A DNA stretch of 8,021 nucleotides, taken from NCBI GenBank assembly GCA_035457725.1, contig DATIBC010000101.1, forward strand, positions 1 through 8,021, written 5' to 3'. Source of the DNA: DATFES01 sp035457725. GTDB taxonomy: Bacteria; Pseudomonadota; Alphaproteobacteria; CACIAM-22H2. Shown here in pieces: positions 6,079-8,021 of the stretch. Under the pieces are notes generated by a model. The model saw only the letters and a list, made by a program, of their open reading frames with translations, did not search any database and had not been told where the DNA came from. How positions within the stretch are numbered: position 1 is the stretch's first letter; the number at the start of each line of letters is the position of its first letter. A program made the position numbers and the translations under genes.

Positions 6079-7057
6079 GGGACATCCAGGCGCCGTCCGA
6101 GCGGCGTACCGTCACCTCCAGCTTATCGCCGAGGCGAAACGGGCGGCCAAGCCCGATATACGCGGCGATCGCCAACCCGTGAAGCGTATTGGAACCGACG
6201 TCGGCTAACTTGCCTGGGCGCCGGTTGCCGCCAACGGCGGCGCGGCGGCGCCATCGCATGGCTCGGCTGTAATAGTGATGGAGCTCCGGGACCCCGTAGG
6301 TTCGGATCTTTATGCGATCGACGAACGGCCGTATCTCCGGACTCTCGAACACCGAGCGAAGCGTCAGCGGCGTGAAAAAACTCGCATGCCAGGGCGGATT
6401 ATTGTGACGAAACGAGGCGAGCCCGAAGCGGACCGCCCACGAGCCATAATTCGGCATTCCGCACAAATAGAGGATCCCCCCTGGACGCACGAGTCGCAGC
6501 AGGCCCCGCACGAACTGGAGCGGGTCGGCGGCATGCTCGAATGTCGAGGTCGCCGCAACGATATCGTAGCTGCCGGCCGGCAGCGTATCCTCGTCGACAA
6601 AACCGGAGTGAAGGACGAATTGCTTTTCGATTGCTGCCGCCCGCGCCCATGGCGATGGATCGAGGCCCTCGACGACGCAACCTCGCCGCCGGAATGCTTC
6701 GATGAGGAGTCCATTGCCGCATCCGACATCGAGAACCCGCGCGCCGGAGCGGCTGAACCTCGCGGCGATCCGCGCGAACCAAGCCTGATCGAGATCGGCC
6801 TGGGTCGCCCCATAATAGTGCGAGACCTCGTTTCCCATGGCCGCGTTGGCGTCGGCGATGGTACGGTCGGGCAGATTGGCGTAAACGAACCCGCACTTGT
6901 CGCAGCGGGCAAGCTCCTTCCCGTTCACATCGCGTTCGTGCCGTGCCGAGGCTTCATGGCAGATCGGGCATGGCCTAGCGAGCATCGGTAATCCATCGCA
7001 TCGATCGCGTTGTCTGTCCATGCTCCCGGTCGAGCTGTCCGAGGCGTCGATTGCCAT
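6062..7057 (-). CDS. Class I SAM-dependent methyltransferase with N-terminal zinc ribbon
   Basis: From ATG at 7057 the protein has 331 residues. Residues 30-55 hold two Cys pairs, CPIC (C30, C33) and CDKC (C52, C55), a treble-clef or zinc-ribbon module seen in many methyltransferases of sugar and polysaccharide clusters. The Methyltransf_11/23-type domain follows: motif I VLDVGCGNG (D110 to G116), the acidic end of strand 2 in VEGLDPS (D133), strand 4 SYDIVAATSTFEHAADP, and LVRPGGILYLCGMPN. After that comes a region with FRHNNPPWHASFFTP, probably the acceptor-side cap, and a basic C-terminal tail. The Cys4 plus methyltransferase layout is shared with nucleotide-sugar C- and O-methyltransferases, but the substrate cannot be assigned. 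Start choice is uncertain: TTG at 7075, ATG at 7021 and ATG at 6985 (just before the zinc ribbon, GGA six bases upstream) are possible; all keep the full fold. It is convergent with the oxidoreductase and shares 17 bp with it. Confidence 0.88.
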   Translation of the reverse strand: MAIDASDSSTGSMDRQRDRCDGLPMLARPCPICHEASARHERDVNGKELARCDKCGFVYANLPDRTIADANAAMGNEVSHYYGATQADLDQAWFARIAARFSRSGARVLDVGCGNGLLIEAFRRRGCVVEGLDPSPWARAAAIEKQFVLHSGFVDEDTLPAGSYDIVAATSTFEHAADPLQFVRGLLRLVRPGGILYLCGMPNYGSWAVRFGLASFRHNNPPWHASFFTPLTLRSVFESPEIRPFVDRIKIRTYGVPELHHYYSRAMRWRRRAAVGGNRRPGKLADVGSNTLHGLAIAAYIGLGRPFRLGDKLEVTVRRSDGAWMSLKPRE

Positions 7058-7269
7058 TTTATCCGGCGTCGTCAAGCGCGCCGACCGGTACGCACGAGCA
7101 AGCGAAAAATGTCATAGCGGACAAGATCGAGCCTAAGGAACGGGCGCCGCCGACGGGAATTTCACGACCGGCGAAGGAGCGCTAGAAGGAGTCTAGAGTT
7201 TTCGCCCCGCGACGCCGTTCACTGGCGCAGCGAGCGGAACGCGGCGGCGGGATCTCGCCGGCCGCACGC
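7058..7269. other. Intergenic gap with no recognised gene
   Basis: About 210 bases between the methyltransferase start and the end of the small hypothetical gene, both on the minus strand. No frame here looks coding, and I see no convincing promoter pair or GC-rich hairpin followed by a T-run. The only structure is the short repeat and palindrome at 7173-7196. Confidence 0.5.
7173..7196. repeat. Short direct repeat containing a CTAGA/TCTAG palindrome
   Basis: GAAGGAG occurs at 7173-7179 and again at 7185-7191, a 12-base spacing. The second copy lies in an inverted repeat, CTAGA (7182-7186), AGGAG loop, TCTAG (7192-7196), followed shortly by four T. The stem is only five pairs and AT-rich, so it is a poor terminator; a small operator or chance are both possible. 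CTAG is typically rare in bacterial genomes, which makes two copies within 14 bases slightly notable. Confidence 0.3.
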
Positions 7270-7563
7270 TCACATGCCGCTTTTTCGATCCGCTCCCGGC
7301 GTCCCGGGCTTCAGTATATGCCAGGACTGCGACGAAACTATTGGGGCGTCAAGCTGCCGGTCGGCGATCATCGCTTGCCGCGCCGATTCCATTATGGACC
7401 GTGCTTGGTCGTGGTCGTACATCTCCCCGCTTTCGGCGATTATCCAAGCGATTGCTCCTCGCGACACGGTTTCGTAGTTGAGTTGCATTCCCGCACGAGC
7501 GAGCCTTGCCATTGTTTCGCAAATAGCCTCCTTGCCAAAGGCGATGTCGTCGGGCGTGATCAT
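7270..7563 (-). CDS. Small hypothetical protein
   Basis: A 97-residue frame from ATG at 7563 to TGA. I do not recognise its family. The sequence looks protein-like rather than accidental: it is mixed in charge, predicted largely helical (for example IAFGKEAICETMARLARAG and ARSIMESARQAMIADRQ), and has no membrane segment or signal peptide. The tail (SSQSWHILKPGTPG onward) looks disordered. No strong Shine-Dalgarno is seen before the ATG; the frame stays open upstream to a TTG at 7659 (129 residues), so a longer product is possible. Codon third positions are less G/C-biased than in the neighbouring cluster, which may mean foreign origin or a short, weakly selected gene. It is on the same strand as the DUF1488-like gene upstream, about 220 bases away, so co-transcription is possible but not shown. 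Confidence 0.5.
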   Translation of the reverse strand: MITPDDIAFGKEAICETMARLARAGMQLNYETVSRGAIAWIIAESGEMYDHDQARSIMESARQAMIADRQLDAPIVSSQSWHILKPGTPGADRKSGM

Positions 7564-7786
7564 GTCTTTGTCGTTTCTGAACAGTTCGGTACCATCGCCA
7601 TTAACGCACTGACTTGCGGGCAGACCCACGCTGTCGCGCCATATGCGACGCTTGCACAAAACGACAAGTCCACCCGTGGGAGCACGAAAACCCCAACGAT
7701 CGACATGTCATTGCCTGGCCCCAAAATATCGCCGCTATTCAACGAATGAACTTGCGAGGACTGCGCTGCGACATGGCTCCGCCGCC
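7564..7786. other. Intergenic gap with no recognised gene
   Basis: About 220 bases between two minus-strand genes. A 60-codon minus frame (TTG at 7742, inner ATG at 7706) ends in a TGA that overlaps the ATG at 7563, but its composition is not convincingly coding and no ribosome binding site is evident. No tRNA-like fold or clear terminator was seen. Confidence 0.4.
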
Positions 7787-8021
7787 CTAGGCATCAAACG
7801 CCGTCCGCATTTGGAAATCGACGTCGGATAGCAAGATCGACGAATCTTGCTCGAACCGACCCCCAGCGATTGCATTACGAGCCAGACCAAATAGCTTGTC
7901 GAAATTCCGTCGTGCAGCCTGCAGGGGCGCCTCGTTCGATCCCTTAATGACCAAGTGAGCTCTTATCGCCTCGCCGCTAACTCGGCAGAGCACGACACTT
8001 TGATCGAGCCTCGCGGCGAAC
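7787..8021 (-). CDS. DUF1488-like small protein, 5' end outside the window
   Basis: The frame is open from the right edge and ends in TAG at 7787. At least 77 residues are visible, beginning FAARLDQSVVLCRVSGEAI. The pattern of a hydrophobic strand with Cys and Ser (VVLCRVSGEAI), then a helix around RRNFDKLFGLARNAIAGG, then a closing strand ending in Asp-Phe (SSILLSDVDF) resembles DUF1488 proteins, small proteins of unknown function frequent in rhizobia and other proteobacteria. The match is from memory of the pattern, not from a search. A GTG at 7993 is an internal Val in the first strand rather than a likely start, because the family normally has 15 to 25 residues before it. No function can be proposed. 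Confidence 0.5.
   Translation of the reverse strand, partial: FAARLDQSVVLCRVSGEAIRAHLVIKGSNEAPLQAARRNFDKLFGLARNAIAGGRFEQDSSILLSDVDFQMRTAFDA

Noticed and set aside
6275..6991. 238-codon plus-strand frame antisense to the methyltransferase
   Set aside because: Antisense shadow of a gene with clear SAM and zinc-ribbon motifs; low-complexity charged composition.
7560..7742. 60-codon minus-strand frame as a small coupled gene
   Set aside because: TTG start without a visible ribosome binding site and no convincing protein character; the ATGA overlap alone is not enough.

Overview
The window is GC-rich bacterial chromosome, most likely from an alphaproteobacterium of the Hyphomicrobiales (rhizobial) type. 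This is inferred from three things: a single-domain response regulator of the DivK-like kind stacked behind a receiver-ended protein, a DUF1488-like fragment at the right edge, and strong G/C preference at third codon positions that throws long shadow frames on both strands. No rRNA, tRNA, CRISPR array, insertion sequence or phage gene was found.

Left edge (1-629): the C-terminal end of a receiver-containing signalling protein, probably a hybrid histidine kinase, overlaps by one base (TAATG) a complete single-domain response regulator. Together they look like the end of a two-component/phosphorelay operon.

Centre (753-7057): five tightly packed genes in the strand order + - - + -. They encode a multi-pass flippase-like membrane protein (LPG-synthase TM family), an alkaline-phosphatase-superfamily phosphodiesterase-like protein, a family 2 glycosyltransferase, a GMC-type FAD oxidoreductase and a SAM methyltransferase with an N-terminal zinc ribbon. 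The glycosyltransferase and phosphodiesterase-like genes overlap by ATGA and so form an operon. Both convergent pairs overlap at their 3' ends (23 bp and 17 bp). The combination of sugar transfer, sugar or alcohol oxidation, methylation, a phospho-ester enzyme and a membrane flippase-like protein suggests assembly and tailoring of a surface glycan or glycolipid. The product cannot be named from the sequence. The most notable details are substitutions in key motifs: the Asp-His metal pair of the phosphodiesterase-like protein reads Leu-Ser, and the His of the GMC FAD loop reads Trp.

Right edge (7058-8021): looser, less certain territory. It holds a roughly 97-residue unrecognised protein and the 3' part of a DUF1488-like small protein that runs out of the window, separated by gaps of about 200 bp in which I see only a small palindrome and direct repeat.
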